From an uncultured bacterium (GTDB lineage: Bacteria > Bacillota > Clostridia > Oscillospirales > Ruminococcaceae): a stretch of DNA of 46,984 nt. The notes under the pieces are model-generated. The model made no database searches. It was given only the letters and a program-made list of their open reading frames with translations, and was not told where the DNA came from. The stretch is taken from NCBI GenBank assembly GCA_905214345.1, contig CAJMLV010000022.1, positions 1 through 46,984 of the forward strand, read 5' to 3'. Made by a program: the position numbers and the translations under genes. Position 1 is the stretch's first letter. Each line of letters starts with the position of its first letter. Below are positions 15,854-24,142 of this stretch, in pieces.

Positions 15854-17041
15854 TTATAATACCACCGGCTTTGCCGTATACGCAAGCCCCATCGGCTGGG
15901 TTTTCTCCCGGCATAGTGACGAAAAATCCGTAAACGCCCCCTGTAACGCAATGACATTCTGCGCATGGGGCAGCGCCTGTTCCAATTTTGCCAGGGAAGT
16001 GGACACCGGCAAAGAGGCTGCCCGCAGCAAAGGCATGGTCTGTTTGCGTGCCCCCAGCACATGCAGGTAGGGCGGCAGCGGCGGCAGCATGTCCCTTTCC
16101 ACCCCCATAGCGGCATCCAGTGCCAGACGGCGCAGACGGGCATGGGGATAACGCTTGGTTTTCATGCAGGCATACAGGTCCTCGGCATCTTTGGCCTGGC
16201 GGACCGCGGCGGCAAGGCGATGCTCCAAACCTTCGTTCACGCCCCGGATGCGGGCAAATCGCGCCGGGTCCCCTGCCCGGAGCAGGGCCAGCAGTGCCAC
16301 ACTGAACCGACCGGGATCGGCAGTCATCCCCTGCCGCGCCGCCTGGCGATAGACTTCCAGGGCAGGTTCCGGCACATAGGGTGCCAGCGCATCCAGGCCG
16401 CTTTTGCGCGACATGGTCCGCAAAAGGCTGGCAGAAGCCAGCAGCGTTTGACCTTCCCGACCGGTTTCTTCCGACCCGTGGTGTGCCCCCAGCCGGGGCA
16501 GGGCCAAGGGCTGCATGGGGCTGTGCTGCGCCAGCAGGGCTTTGCAGTATTCGATGCCCAGAATATTGTTGGGCCGGGCCAGCAGATCGCTCAGACCGGG
16601 TTCCAGTTCCTCGGCGGCGCGGGCACGGGCAGCCGCAAAGGTAAGCCCCTGCCCCAGATAGCGCCGCAGCCCTGCGGAAAGGTCCGGCTGATTCAGCAGG
16701 CGGGCCGCCTGCATCAGGCGGTCGGCGTCGGGGTCTTCGGCGCCAAAGGCCAGGGTATCACACCCCAGGGCGGTGAGCAGCGCCACCCCCGCCGATGCAA
16801 ACGCCTCGGCGCCGGTATTGGCGTAGGGGGCAGGCAGCGCCACCACCAGGTCGGCCCCGCCCAGCAGGGCGGCCCGCACCCGGACGGGTTCAGGAAAAAG
16901 CGGGACCCCGCCCCGCTGCACGGCGCCGCTGCTCATGCAGACGGCAATAGTCCGGGCGCCCTGCTCCCGCAGCATCCGCAGCTGGGCGGCATGCCCGTTG
17001 TGGAAGGGATCGTATTCGGTGATGATGCCCACAAAATTCAT
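15854..17041 (-). CDS. tmcAL: tRNA(Met) cytidine acetate ligase TmcAL
   Basis: A 395-aa nucleotidyltransferase-like protein (YlbM family). The family uses ATP and acetate to form N4-acetylcytidine at the elongator tRNA(Met) wobble position. The N-terminus shows GIITEYDPFHNGHAAQL with the HxGH-type nucleotidyl motif, followed by CMSSGAVQRGGVPLF. LARPNNILGIEYCKAL and HHGSEE are further family marks. ATG 17041 has GAGGT upstream, while the upstream Met gives only six extra residues without a site. It is divergent from ackA across a ~400-bp spacer; both enzymes handle acetate, which may explain the pairing. Last ~90 residues are poorly conserved. Confidence 0.88.
   Translation of the reverse strand: MNFVGIITEYDPFHNGHAAQLRMLREQGARTIAVCMSSGAVQRGGVPLFPEPVRVRAALLGGADLVVALPAPYANTGAEAFASAGVALLTALGCDTLAFGAEDPDADRLMQAARLLNQPDLSAGLRRYLGQGLTFAAARARAAEELEPGLSDLLARPNNILGIEYCKALLAQHSPMQPLALPRLGAHHGSEETGREGQTLLASASLLRTMSRKSGLDALAPYVPEPALEVYRQAARQGMTADPGRFSVALLALLRAGDPARFARIRGVNEGLEHRLAAAVRQAKDAEDLYACMKTKRYPHARLRRLALDAAMGVERDMLPPLPPYLHVLGARKQTMPLLRAASLPVSTSLAKLEQALPHAQNVIALQGAFTDFSSLCREKTQPMGLAYTAKPVVL
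15856..15885 (-). promoter_or_regulatory. Possible promoter for the glutamate-synthase-like gene
   Basis: TTGCGT (15880-15885), 18-nt spacer, TATTAT (15856-15861) with TGG, minus strand, inside the last codons of tmcAL. A weaker alternative lies closer to the gene. Confidence 0.45.
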
Positions 17042-17103
17042 ACTCGACCTCAAAATCAATATATACCCTCGATTGTTTTTCTTGGGGAAAAATCCATATC
17101 GAC

Positions 17104-17112
17104 ATTATACCA
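17104..17112 (-). promoter_or_regulatory. Extended -10 promoter for tmcAL
   Basis: TATAAT (17104-17109) preceded by TGG on the minus strand; no good -35. The interval 17113-17357 shows no gene or clear structure. Confidence 0.55.
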
Positions 17113-17357
17113 TATCTGTGCCCCCTTTTGCGCCCGCCGGGCCCGAAACCAGCTATGCGATAGGTCGCAAAACGGCCCTTCGCCACACATTTTATACGTT
17201 ATTGCGTCATTTTATTTCCAAAAAATTCCGTTTCGGCCCCGGAATCGCCCATTTTCCTTTGTGCAATATGTCAAAAATTTGTCAGGTCATACGGCTTCCA
17301 GTTAGCTGTTTGCACCGTAAACTGCGCAATATATGCACAGTTTTAGCAATTTCCGCC

Positions 17358-17386
17358 TTGAAAAGCGCCGTTGTTCATACTATAAT
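17358..17386 (+). promoter_or_regulatory. Promoter of ackA
   Basis: TTGAAA (17358-17363), 17-nt spacer, TATAAT (17381-17386). Start point about 50 nt before the ackA start. Confidence 0.8.
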
Positions 17387-17444
17387 GAATTTGTAAATTG
17401 AACATATGGGGCTTGCGCCCAAAATCAATGAAGGAGAATTGATG

Positions 17445-18653
17445 ATGAAAGTCCTGGTTATCAACTGTGGTTCGTCCAGCCTGAAGTATCAGCTGATCGA
17501 TATGGAAGGTGAACATGTACTTTGCAAGGGCCTGTGCGAGCGCATCGGCATGGAAAGCAGCATGATCACCCATGAAGCCAACGGCCACAAAGCTACCACT
17601 CCCGCCATCTTCCCCACCCACACCGAAGCTTTCCTGGAAGTCGTGAAGAAGATGACCACCGGCGAGGGCAAGGTCATTGATTCTCCCTCCGAAATCGACG
17701 CCATCGGCCATCGCATCGTACACGGCGGCGAAAAGTTCAAGGAAAGCTGCCTGATCACCCCCGAAGTGGTGGATGCCATCCGCGATCTGAGCCCTCTGGC
17801 TCCTCTGCACAACCCCGCCGGCATCCTGGGCATCGAAGCCTCCAAGAAGGTCTTCGGCGACATTCCCAACGTGGCGGTGTTCGATACCTCCTTCCACAGC
17901 ACCATGCCTCCGCGTGCCTACATGTACGCCATCCCCTATGAGTACTATGAAAAGTACGGCGTGCGCCGCTACGGCTTCCACGGCACCAGCCACAAGTACG
18001 TCAGCCATCGTGCCGCCGAATTCCTGGAAGAGCCCATCACCCGCCTGAAGCTGATCACCTGCCACCTGGGCAACGGTTCTTCCATTGCCGCCGTGGACCA
18101 GGGCCGCGTGGTGGATACCTCCATGGGCATGACCCCGCTGGCCGGCCTGATGATGGGCACCCGCTGCGGTGACCTGGACCCCTCTGTGGTCAACTACCTG
18201 AAGTACACTCTGAACATCACCGGCCATCAGCTGGACGAGATCCTGAACCGCAAGTCCGGCCTGCTGGGCATCTCCGGTGTTTCCAGCGACAAGCGCGACG
18301 TGGAAAAGGCTGCCGCCGAGGGCAACAAGCGCGCACAGCTGGCCAGCGATATGCTGAACTACCAGATCAAGAAGACCATCGGCAGCTACATCGCGGCCAT
18401 GGGCGGCGTGGACGCCATCGTCTTTACCGGCGGTATCGGCGAGCATGACGCACCTTCCCGCGCCCGCATCTGCCATCACATGGACTGGCTGGGCATCCAC
18501 ATCGACACCGACAAGAACAACAACGCCCACAAGCAGAACAAGGACGTTGTGGAAATCACCGCCTGGGGCGCTCGTGTCCGCACCCTGGTCATTGAGACCA
18601 ACGAAGAGCTGATGATCGCCCGCGACACCAAGGAAGTTCTGGAAAAGCAGTAA
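17445..18653 (+). CDS. ackA: Acetate kinase
   Basis: A 402-aa acetate kinase; it converts acetyl phosphate and ADP to acetate and ATP, the last step of fermentative acetate production. It opens with VLVINCGSSSLKYQL, the ASKHA phosphate motif. DAIGHRIVHGG, FDTSFHSTMP, YGFHGTSHKYVS and CHLGNGSSIAAV follow in order, and IVFTGGIGEHD is the adenosine-binding motif. Two adjacent ATG codons (17442, 17445) follow AAGGAG; the second has the better 8-nt spacing. It has its own strong promoter and terminator and is monocistronic, with no pta beside it. Codon use looks biased to C-ending codons, in keeping with high expression. Confidence 0.97.
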   Translation: MKVLVINCGSSSLKYQLIDMEGEHVLCKGLCERIGMESSMITHEANGHKATTPAIFPTHTEAFLEVVKKMTTGEGKVIDSPSEIDAIGHRIVHGGEKFKESCLITPEVVDAIRDLSPLAPLHNPAGILGIEASKKVFGDIPNVAVFDTSFHSTMPPRAYMYAIPYEYYEKYGVRRYGFHGTSHKYVSHRAAEFLEEPITRLKLITCHLGNGSSIAAVDQGRVVDTSMGMTPLAGLMMGTRCGDLDPSVVNYLKYTLNITGHQLDEILNRKSGLLGISGVSSDKRDVEKAAAEGNKRAQLASDMLNYQIKKTIGSYIAAMGGVDAIVFTGGIGEHDAPSRARICHHMDWLGIHIDTDKNNNAHKQNKDVVEITAWGARVRTLVIETNEELMIARDTKEVLEKQ

Positions 18654-18685
18654 TTTTCCACAGAACTGTCCAAAACCGTTGAATC

Positions 18686-18724
18686 ACCGGGACCGCATTG
18701 GGAAAATGCGGTCCCGGTTTTTTA
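18686..18724 (+). terminator. Terminator of ackA
   Basis: Perfect 14-bp stem, ACCGGGACCGCATT (18686-18699) with AATGCGGTCCCGGT (18705-18718), 5-nt loop, then TTTTTT. Confidence 0.93.
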
Positions 18725-18753
18725 TTGGCATTCCGCCTTAAATATGATAGAAT
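18725..18753 (+). promoter_or_regulatory. Promoter for the GT-C-like membrane protein
   Basis: TTGGCA (18725-18730), 17-nt spacer, TAGAAT (18748-18753) with TGA before it. The -35 abuts the ackA terminator. Confidence 0.65.
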
Positions 18754-18817
18754 GTGAAAAAGTCGTGAATTTGCCGCGGGGGCCTCTGGATTTTCCCCCG
18801 CAAAAGGGAGAATGGAT

Positions 18818-20317
18818 ATGCAGAAACACCTGACCCGGGCTTTTTCTGCCGGGTTTGCCCTGGTCTGGGGCTGGGTGCTCCTCCATAGCGTGCTGCGCTG
18901 GCAGCACAACGGCCCCGCCGCCCTGATGGCGGGGCTTGCTTTGGGCTTTGCCGCCTTTTTCGCGGCACGGCTGCTGCTCCCTTTGCTGGATTCCGTTCCC
19001 CTGCCCCGGTTCCGCCGCTGGATGGCCATTGCGCTGGCGGTATACGGGCTGATTCTGTTTCGGATGGGATTCTGGCTGGCGGAAATGCCCATCATGGACA
19101 TGGCCACCGTCCTGCAGAGCCTGCCGGATTTTCTGGATGACGGCGTTCCTCAGGTGTGGGGCGCCTATTATATCATCTGCAACAACAACCTGGGCCTGGC
19201 ACTGGTACTGGTGGCCTGGTACCGGCTGGTGGGACTTTTCGGCATCACGCCGGACACCGATGCCGGTATCTATGCGGGAATCGTGCTGAACGTACTGGTC
19301 ATTCTGTTCTCCGTGTTTCTGATCTGCCTGCTGGCACGGCGGATTCTGGGGCGCAACAGCGCCGTGGCTCTGGCATTTCTGCTGTGTGCCGGATTTCTGC
19401 CCTTTGTGCTCTGGTCCCCCTGCTTTTATTCCGATACCCTTTGTCTGCCCTTCGCCTTGCTGGTTTTGCTGGGCTGGACCTGTTACCGTACCGAACGCCG
19501 TCCCGTTCGCCGGCTGCTCTGGCTGGCGGGGATGGCAGCGGCTGCTTTTTTGGGGTATGCCGTCAAGGGCAGTGTGATCGTAGTGCTGGTGGCGGTGATG
19601 ATCCAGCTGTTTCTGGAGGAAAACGTCCGCCGCGCCCTGAAAGGCACTGTGGTTTTGCTGCTGGTGTTCGGCCTGCTGCTGGGCGGGTACCGTGCCTGGC
19701 AGCGGACATTCCTTGATTTTTCGGTGGAGGACGCGGTGGGCCTGCCCATCGAACTTTGGTTCGCCTACGGCAGCACCGGTGACGGCAACTACAACGACGA
19801 GATCTGTCAGGCCGCCAAAAGCCTGCCCACCATGGACCAGCGGCGGCAGATGCTGCGCCAGTACATTGCCGCCCAGTACGGCGCCCGTACCCCCGTGGGG
19901 CAGGTGGACTTCATGACCCGGAAAGCTGCTGTCACCTGGGGCAACGGGTTATATGATGCCCAGGAGTTCCTGGCCACACCGCTGAAAGTAAACTGGACCC
20001 ACCGTTTTATCCTGGAGGGTCAGCCCGGCTACATGCCCATGGTCTACTATTGCCAGGCCTACCTATATTTTGTGATGATCCTGGTTCTGCTGGGCACGGT
20101 GGGCGCCATCCGCCGCGCCGCACCGGGACCTCTGACCCTGACCCGGGTAAGCGTTTTCGGGCTGATGTTTTTTTTGAGTTTTTGGGAAACCAAGGCCCGG
20201 TACGCTTTCCAGTTTACGCCCCTGTTGCTGCTGCTGGCGGCCGCCGCCCTGTGGCAGCTGGCCGGTCTGGACCAAAAGCAGCCGCTGGCTGACAAGGAAC
20301 CCGCTCTGGTGGGATAA
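18818..20317 (+). CDS. Polytopic membrane protein, GT39/PMT-like (GT-C) glycosyltransferase candidate
   Basis: A 499-aa integral membrane protein with about ten TM helices. An acidic extracytoplasmic loop after the second or third helix (LAEMPIMDMATVLQSLPDF) resembles the Asp-containing first loop of GT-C glycosyltransferases. SDTLCLPFALLVLLGW and YAVKGSVIVVLVAV are typical for dolichyl/undecaprenyl-linked sugar transferases. A large soluble loop spans about residues 305-400. The ending FFLSFWETKARYAFQFTPLLLLLA is a common motif of this family. ATG 18818 is 7 nt after GGGAG; the ATG two codons earlier is too close. Substrate unknown; expected to add sugars to a surface glycan. Single-gene unit with its own promoter and terminator. 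Confidence 0.7.
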   Translation: MQKHLTRAFSAGFALVWGWVLLHSVLRWQHNGPAALMAGLALGFAAFFAARLLLPLLDSVPLPRFRRWMAIALAVYGLILFRMGFWLAEMPIMDMATVLQSLPDFLDDGVPQVWGAYYIICNNNLGLALVLVAWYRLVGLFGITPDTDAGIYAGIVLNVLVILFSVFLICLLARRILGRNSAVALAFLLCAGFLPFVLWSPCFYSDTLCLPFALLVLLGWTCYRTERRPVRRLLWLAGMAAAAFLGYAVKGSVIVVLVAVMIQLFLEENVRRALKGTVVLLLVFGLLLGGYRAWQRTFLDFSVEDAVGLPIELWFAYGSTGDGNYNDEICQAAKSLPTMDQRRQMLRQYIAAQYGARTPVGQVDFMTRKAAVTWGNGLYDAQEFLATPLKVNWTHRFILEGQPGYMPMVYYCQAYLYFVMILVLLGTVGAIRRAAPGPLTLTRVSVFGLMFFLSFWETKARYAFQFTPLLLLLAAAALWQLAGLDQKQPLADKEPALVG

Positions 20318-20332
20318 ACGCCAAAAGAGAAA

Positions 20333-20366
20333 GCCGCTCCGGCCTGTGCCGGGGCGGTCCTTTTTT
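20333..20366 (+). terminator. Terminator after the GT-C-like gene
   Basis: CCGCTCCGGC (20334-20343) pairs with GCCGGGGCGG (20348-20357, one G-T pair), then CCTTTTTT. Confidence 0.85.
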
Positions 20367-20397
20367 GCTGCTGTGCGCAGAAAAAGCACCTCTCCCA

Positions 20398-20426
20398 TTG
20401 ACTTTCTCGAATATCGAGAATATACT
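20398..20426 (+). promoter_or_regulatory. Promoter of padR-DUF2812 operon
   Basis: TTGACT (20398-20403), 17-nt spacer, TATACT (20421-20426). The whole spacer is a perfect palindrome (see operator at 20404). Confidence 0.85.
20404..20420 (+). promoter_or_regulatory. PadR operator 1, filling the promoter spacer
   Basis: TTCTCGA-ATA-TCGAGAA: 7-bp arms around a 3-nt centre, exactly between -35 and -10. A bound dimer would block RNA polymerase. Confidence 0.75.
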
Positions 20427-20439
20427 GAAGGCAGAAGAA

Positions 20440-20452
20440 CTCGATATTCGAG
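20440..20452 (+). promoter_or_regulatory. PadR operator 2
   Basis: CTCGA-TAT-TCGAG, the reverse complement of the core of operator 1. The centres are 34 bp apart, about three helical turns, so two dimers could sit on one face of DNA. Confidence 0.7.
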
Positions 20453-20478
20453 ATTGTATTGGAGAGAAGGTGTTTTCC

Positions 20479-20802
20479 ATGCCCCGGGAACGGTTCAAGA
20501 CCCTGACCGAACAGATGTTTTATCTGCTGCTTTGCCTGCGGGAGGAATACCGGGGCATGGAGATTCTGGAAAAGGTGCGGCAGATGACCGACGGACGGGT
20601 GAGCATCGGGTCCGGCACTCTGTACGATCTTTTGGAACAGTTCACCGCCGAAGGCTGGATACAGGAGACAAAGTCTTTCGGTCGGCGGCGAAGCTACCGC
20701 ATCACCGAAAAAGGGTCCGAGATGTTGGCTAAAGAGTATGACCGGCTGCGGCAGCAGGTCCGGGATTATGAGCGCTATGCCGGAAAGGAGGCACAGCTAT
20801 GA
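20479..20802 (+). CDS. PadR-family transcriptional regulator
   Basis: A 107-aa winged-helix regulator. The PadR pattern is clear: FYLLLCLREEYRGMEILEKVRQMT (helices 1-2), then VSIGSGTLYDLLEQFTAEGWI (recognition helix) and the wing RRRSYRITEKGSEML. The C-terminal helix (EYDRLRQQVRDYERYA) should dimerise. ATG 20479 is preceded by GAGAAGG; the open frame continues upstream through promoter and operators and is rejected. Its stop overlaps the DUF2812 start (ATGA). It probably represses its own operon through the two palindromes just upstream. In the family such regulators release DNA on binding a hydrophobic ligand or cell-envelope signal; the ligand here is unknown. Confidence 0.9.
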   Translation: MPRERFKTLTEQMFYLLLCLREEYRGMEILEKVRQMTDGRVSIGSGTLYDLLEQFTAEGWIQETKSFGRRRSYRITEKGSEMLAKEYDRLRQQVRDYERYAGKEAQL

Positions 20803-22187
20803 GCCGAACGAAACGCCTTTTTGTTCCCCTTTCCCCTTACGAACAGCAAGCCATGGAAACCTTGCTGGAAAAGCAGGCGGCCCAGGGTTGGCTGCTGACC
20901 AAGATGGGCAGTTGGTTCTGGACTTTTGAGAAAACGGACCCCCGTCCCCTGCAATTTGCCGTCACCTATTTTTCCAGGGCCACCGAGTATGATCCTTTGC
21001 CCACCGACGGCCAACAGGACAAGGAAGCGCTGTGCGCCCAGAGCGGTTGGCATCTGGCCGCCCGACGGCATGATCTGCAGGTATTTTACACCGCCGATGC
21101 CGACGCCCCGCCCCTGGAGACCGACCCGGTGGTGCGGGTGGAAAGCATCTACCGGGCCATGGTCCGCCTGACCATACGCCCCCGGCTGTTTACGGCAGTG
21201 TTGTGCCTGTTCTGGATGCTGCTGTGCTTTCTGGACTTCCGGAAAGATGCCATCCGGTTTCTCTGCGACAGTATCGATGTAATCACCATGCCGGTGTGGG
21301 GGTTGATGTTCCTTGCCTGCCTGGTGGATGTCATTGCCTGCCTGGCATGGCATCCAAAAGCCTACCGTATGGCGGAGGAAGCCGGCACATTTCTGCAGCC
21401 CCGTATTCCCCTCTGGGTAAGTTGGTTTTGCCTGGCAATTGTCGTGATTCTTTACATTGCCGCCGTCTTTGGTTCTGCCTTGCCTCCGGAATGGTTTCTG
21501 GTCTGGCTATGCATATGCGCCGCTGCCATCGGTGGCGGTACACTGATGAGAAATCATTTGCGGCGCAAGAAGTATCCCTCTGAACTCAACAAAGCAGCCA
21601 CCGGTTTTGCAGTACTTGCGGTGTATGTGGTTGGGTTGGCGATACTGATGGCTGTGTCCATTTCTTCCCATGCAGGCCGGGCTGACCATGTGGTGGCCGG
21701 CAGCTATGAGAGCAACGGCCGTACCTATGAAATCTACAACGATCCCCTTCCCCTTTCAGTAAATGACCTGATGGAAACGGATGCGGTCTATTCCAGCACG
21801 GCGTTCGCCGACTCGTCCAGTCCGCTGCTTCGTCAGAGGATGTACGATCACTGTCCCATCGTCCCCCAGTATGCCGGGGCACCGGCGATATGGTACACCA
21901 TCTACGATACCGACTTCGACTTTGTGCAGGACATCGTGGTGAACCAACTGCTGGACGAACATCAGAATGAAGTCCAGGAGGACGGCACGGTATTTACGGA
22001 TTGCTATGTTCCCATCGATTCCGCCCCCTGTGGGGCAGAATCCGCCTACCAGCTGCGCTGGAGCACCTCCGGACTCATCCCACAATATCTGCTGTGCTGG
22101 CCGGGGCGTGTGGTGGAACTTAGTTTTGCCTATCTGGAACCCAGCGAAGAGCAGCTGGCAAAGGCTGCCGAACTCCTGGCCCCTTAA
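20799..22187 (+). CDS. DUF2812 membrane protein, PadR partner
   Basis: A 462-aa protein. Residues about 1-110 match the DUF2812 pattern (LSPYEQQAMETLLEKQAAQGWLL, FWTFEK, QFAVTYFS, LCAQSGWHL). TM helices follow at about 128-148, 158-182, 207-228, 230-246 and 268-288. The last ~170 residues form a soluble, presumably extracytoplasmic domain with a beta-rich pattern and several Tyr/Asp-rich motifs (YEIYNDPLPL, WYTIYDTDFDFVQD). PadR-DUF2812 pairs are common in Firmicutes and thought to sense envelope stress; the molecular role is not established. ATGA overlap with padR gives coupled translation. Confidence 0.75.
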   Translation: MSRTKRLFVPLSPYEQQAMETLLEKQAAQGWLLTKMGSWFWTFEKTDPRPLQFAVTYFSRATEYDPLPTDGQQDKEALCAQSGWHLAARRHDLQVFYTADADAPPLETDPVVRVESIYRAMVRLTIRPRLFTAVLCLFWMLLCFLDFRKDAIRFLCDSIDVITMPVWGLMFLACLVDVIACLAWHPKAYRMAEEAGTFLQPRIPLWVSWFCLAIVVILYIAAVFGSALPPEWFLVWLCICAAAIGGGTLMRNHLRRKKYPSELNKAATGFAVLAVYVVGLAILMAVSISSHAGRADHVVAGSYESNGRTYEIYNDPLPLSVNDLMETDAVYSSTAFADSSSPLLRQRMYDHCPIVPQYAGAPAIWYTIYDTDFDFVQDIVVNQLLDEHQNEVQEDGTVFTDCYVPIDSAPCGAESAYQLRWSTSGLIPQYLLCWPGRVVELSFAYLEPSEEQLAKAAELLAP

Positions 22188-22204
22188 CCGAACTCCATAC
22201 ACAA

Positions 22205-22241
22205 AAACAGCGTGCATACCGCTTTGGTATGCACGCTGTTT
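22205..22241. terminator. Bidirectional terminator between DUF2812 gene and fhs
   Basis: Perfect 16-bp stem, AAACAGCGTGCATACC (22205-22220) with GGTATGCACGCTGTTT (22226-22241), 5-nt loop. T-rich on the plus side and AAAAAC/TTTTTG on the other, so it can serve both converging genes. Confidence 0.88.
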
Positions 22242-22270
22242 GCGTTTATTCAGGATATGGACAAAGACAA

Positions 22271-23944
22271 TCAGAACAGACCGGTGATGCGGCCTTCCTC
22301 GTCGCAGTCAATGTCCATGGCGGCGGGATGACGGGGCAGGCCGGGCATGGTCATGATAGAACCGCAGATGACCACCACAAAGCCCGCACCGGCGGACAGA
22401 CGGACTTCCCGCACGTTCATGCGGAAATGTTCCGGCGCGCCCAGCAGAGAGGCATCATCGCTGAAAGAATACTGGGTCTTAGCGATGCAGATGGGCAGCT
22501 TGCCATAGCCCATGCTTTCCAGTTCGGCCAGCATCTTCCTGGCGGCGGGGGCATAGCTCACACCGTCGGCGTGGTAGATCTTGCGGGCCACCGCATCCAC
22601 CTTGTCGGTCAGAGAAGCATCCAGATCATAGGTGAACTGGATGGGATGAATCTCGGGGTTTTCTTCCAGAACCTGCAGCACGGTTTCGGCCAGTTCCTTG
22701 CCGCCCTCGCCGCCCTTGGCAAACACTTCGCTCAAGGCGCAGGGCACCCCGGCTTCGGCACAGACACCGCGGATGACTTCCATCTCCTCTTCGGTATCGG
22801 TGGGGAAGGCATTGATCGCCACGCACACCGGCAGACCGAAACCGTTCTTCAGGTTGTCAATGTGGCGGGCCAGGTTCACCGAGCCCTTGCGCACCGCTTC
22901 GGCATTGGGAGCGTTCAGGTCAGCCTTGGCAACGCCGCCGTGATATTTCAGGGCGCGGACGGTGGCCACCAGCACCACGGCGGAGGGATTCAGCCCCGCA
23001 TAACGGCACTTGATGTCCAGGAACTTTTCTGCGCCCAGGTCGGCGCCGAAGCCCGCTTCGGTGACAACATAGTCGGCCAGCTTCAAACCCAGTTTGGTGG
23101 CGGTGACGCTGTTGCAGCCGTGGGCAATGTTGGCAAAGGGACCACCGTGGATGATGGCGGGGTTGTTTTCCAGAGTCTGGACCAGGTTGGGGTCGATGGC
23201 GTCCTTGAGCAGAGCGGTCATAGCACCGGCGGCGCCGATGTCCCCCGCCGTGACAGGCTTGCCGTCAAAGGTATAGGCACAGACGATGCGGGACAGACGC
23301 TCTTTCAGGTCTTTCAGGTCGGTGGCCAGGCAGAAGATAGCCATGACCTCGCTGGCCACGGTGATGTCGAAACCGTCCTCACGGGGGGTACCGTTGACCT
23401 TGCCGCCCATGCCGTCCACAATAAAGCGGAGCTGACGGTCGTTCATATCCATGCAGCGCTTCCACACCACACGGCGGGGATCGATGTTCAGGGGGTTGCC
23501 CTGCTGGATGGAGTTGTCGATCATAGCCGCCAGCAGGTTGTTGGCGGTGCCGATGGCGTGGATGTCACCGGTGAAATGCAGGTTGATGTCTTCCATGGGC
23601 ACCACCTGGGCATAACCGCCGCCGGCGGCGCCGCCCTTGATGCCGAACACGGGACCCAGGGAAGGTTCACGCAGGCAAAGCATGGTCTTTTTGCCCATGG
23701 CGCACATGGCATCGGCCAGGCCCACGCTGGTGGTGGTCTTGCCCTCGCCCGCCGGGGTGGGGCTGATGGCGGTGACCAGGATCAGTTTGCCCTGTTTGCC
23801 CTCCCCCTTGGCCAGTTTATGGTTGATTTTGGCTTTGTACTTGCCGTAGGGAATCACATCATCGGCCGACAGCCCCAACTTGTCTGCCACCTCGGTGATG
23901 GGGAGCATGTGGGCGTTTTGGGCGATCTGAATATCGCTGAGCAT
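22271..23944 (-). CDS. fhs: Formate-tetrahydrofolate ligase
   Basis: A 557-aa formyl-THF synthetase, close to the usual 556. It makes 10-formyl-THF from formate, THF and ATP for purine synthesis and one-carbon metabolism. The P-loop is TPAGEGKTTTSVGLADA (about residues 62-78). GPVFGIKGGAAGGGYAQV, LHFTGDIHAI, WKRCMDMNDR and the EAGFGADLGAEKF region are strong family motifs. ATG 23944 is preceded by AAGGAAGAG. The upstream open frame includes promoter sequence and is excluded. It is monocistronic, with a ~57-nt leader in which I see no THF riboswitch. Functionally it links to folC in this window. Confidence 0.97.
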   Translation of the reverse strand: MLSDIQIAQNAHMLPITEVADKLGLSADDVIPYGKYKAKINHKLAKGEGKQGKLILVTAISPTPAGEGKTTTSVGLADAMCAMGKKTMLCLREPSLGPVFGIKGGAAGGGYAQVVPMEDINLHFTGDIHAIGTANNLLAAMIDNSIQQGNPLNIDPRRVVWKRCMDMNDRQLRFIVDGMGGKVNGTPREDGFDITVASEVMAIFCLATDLKDLKERLSRIVCAYTFDGKPVTAGDIGAAGAMTALLKDAIDPNLVQTLENNPAIIHGGPFANIAHGCNSVTATKLGLKLADYVVTEAGFGADLGAEKFLDIKCRYAGLNPSAVVLVATVRALKYHGGVAKADLNAPNAEAVRKGSVNLARHIDNLKNGFGLPVCVAINAFPTDTEEEMEVIRGVCAEAGVPCALSEVFAKGGEGGKELAETVLQVLEENPEIHPIQFTYDLDASLTDKVDAVARKIYHADGVSYAPAARKMLAELESMGYGKLPICIAKTQYSFSDDASLLGAPEHFRMNVREVRLSAGAGFVVVICGSIMTMPGLPRHPAAMDIDCDEEGRITGLF

Positions 23945-24008
23945 ACTGATCTCTTCCTTTCCTATCTGTTGACATGTTACATTCCGGAAATTTACAGACG
24001 CTATATTG

Positions 24009-24037
24009 ATTGTAACAAACTTTGGAATAAAATACAA
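24009..24037 (-). promoter_or_regulatory. Promoter of fhs
   Basis: TTGTAT (24032-24037), 17-nt spacer, TACAAT (24009-24014) with TGT before it, minus strand. Confidence 0.65.
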
Positions 24038-24091
24038 GGTAAGGGAATTTTCGGAAGCGCCAAGCTCCGGGTTTTATTTTACGGGCTTCCA

Positions 24092-24100
24092 TGTTATAAT
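24092..24100 (+). promoter_or_regulatory. Extended -10 promoter for the polymerase-like gene
   Basis: TGT followed by TATAAT (24095-24100); -35 is poor. About 35 nt before the start codon. Confidence 0.55.
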
Positions 24101-24142
24101 AAGTGTTGACCTGCGGGGTTTCCGCAAAAAAGGAGGACCGCG

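Noticed and set aside
23945..24010. Tetrahydrofolate riboswitch before fhs
   Set aside because: The leader is ~57 nt and shows no recognisable conserved core or stem set.
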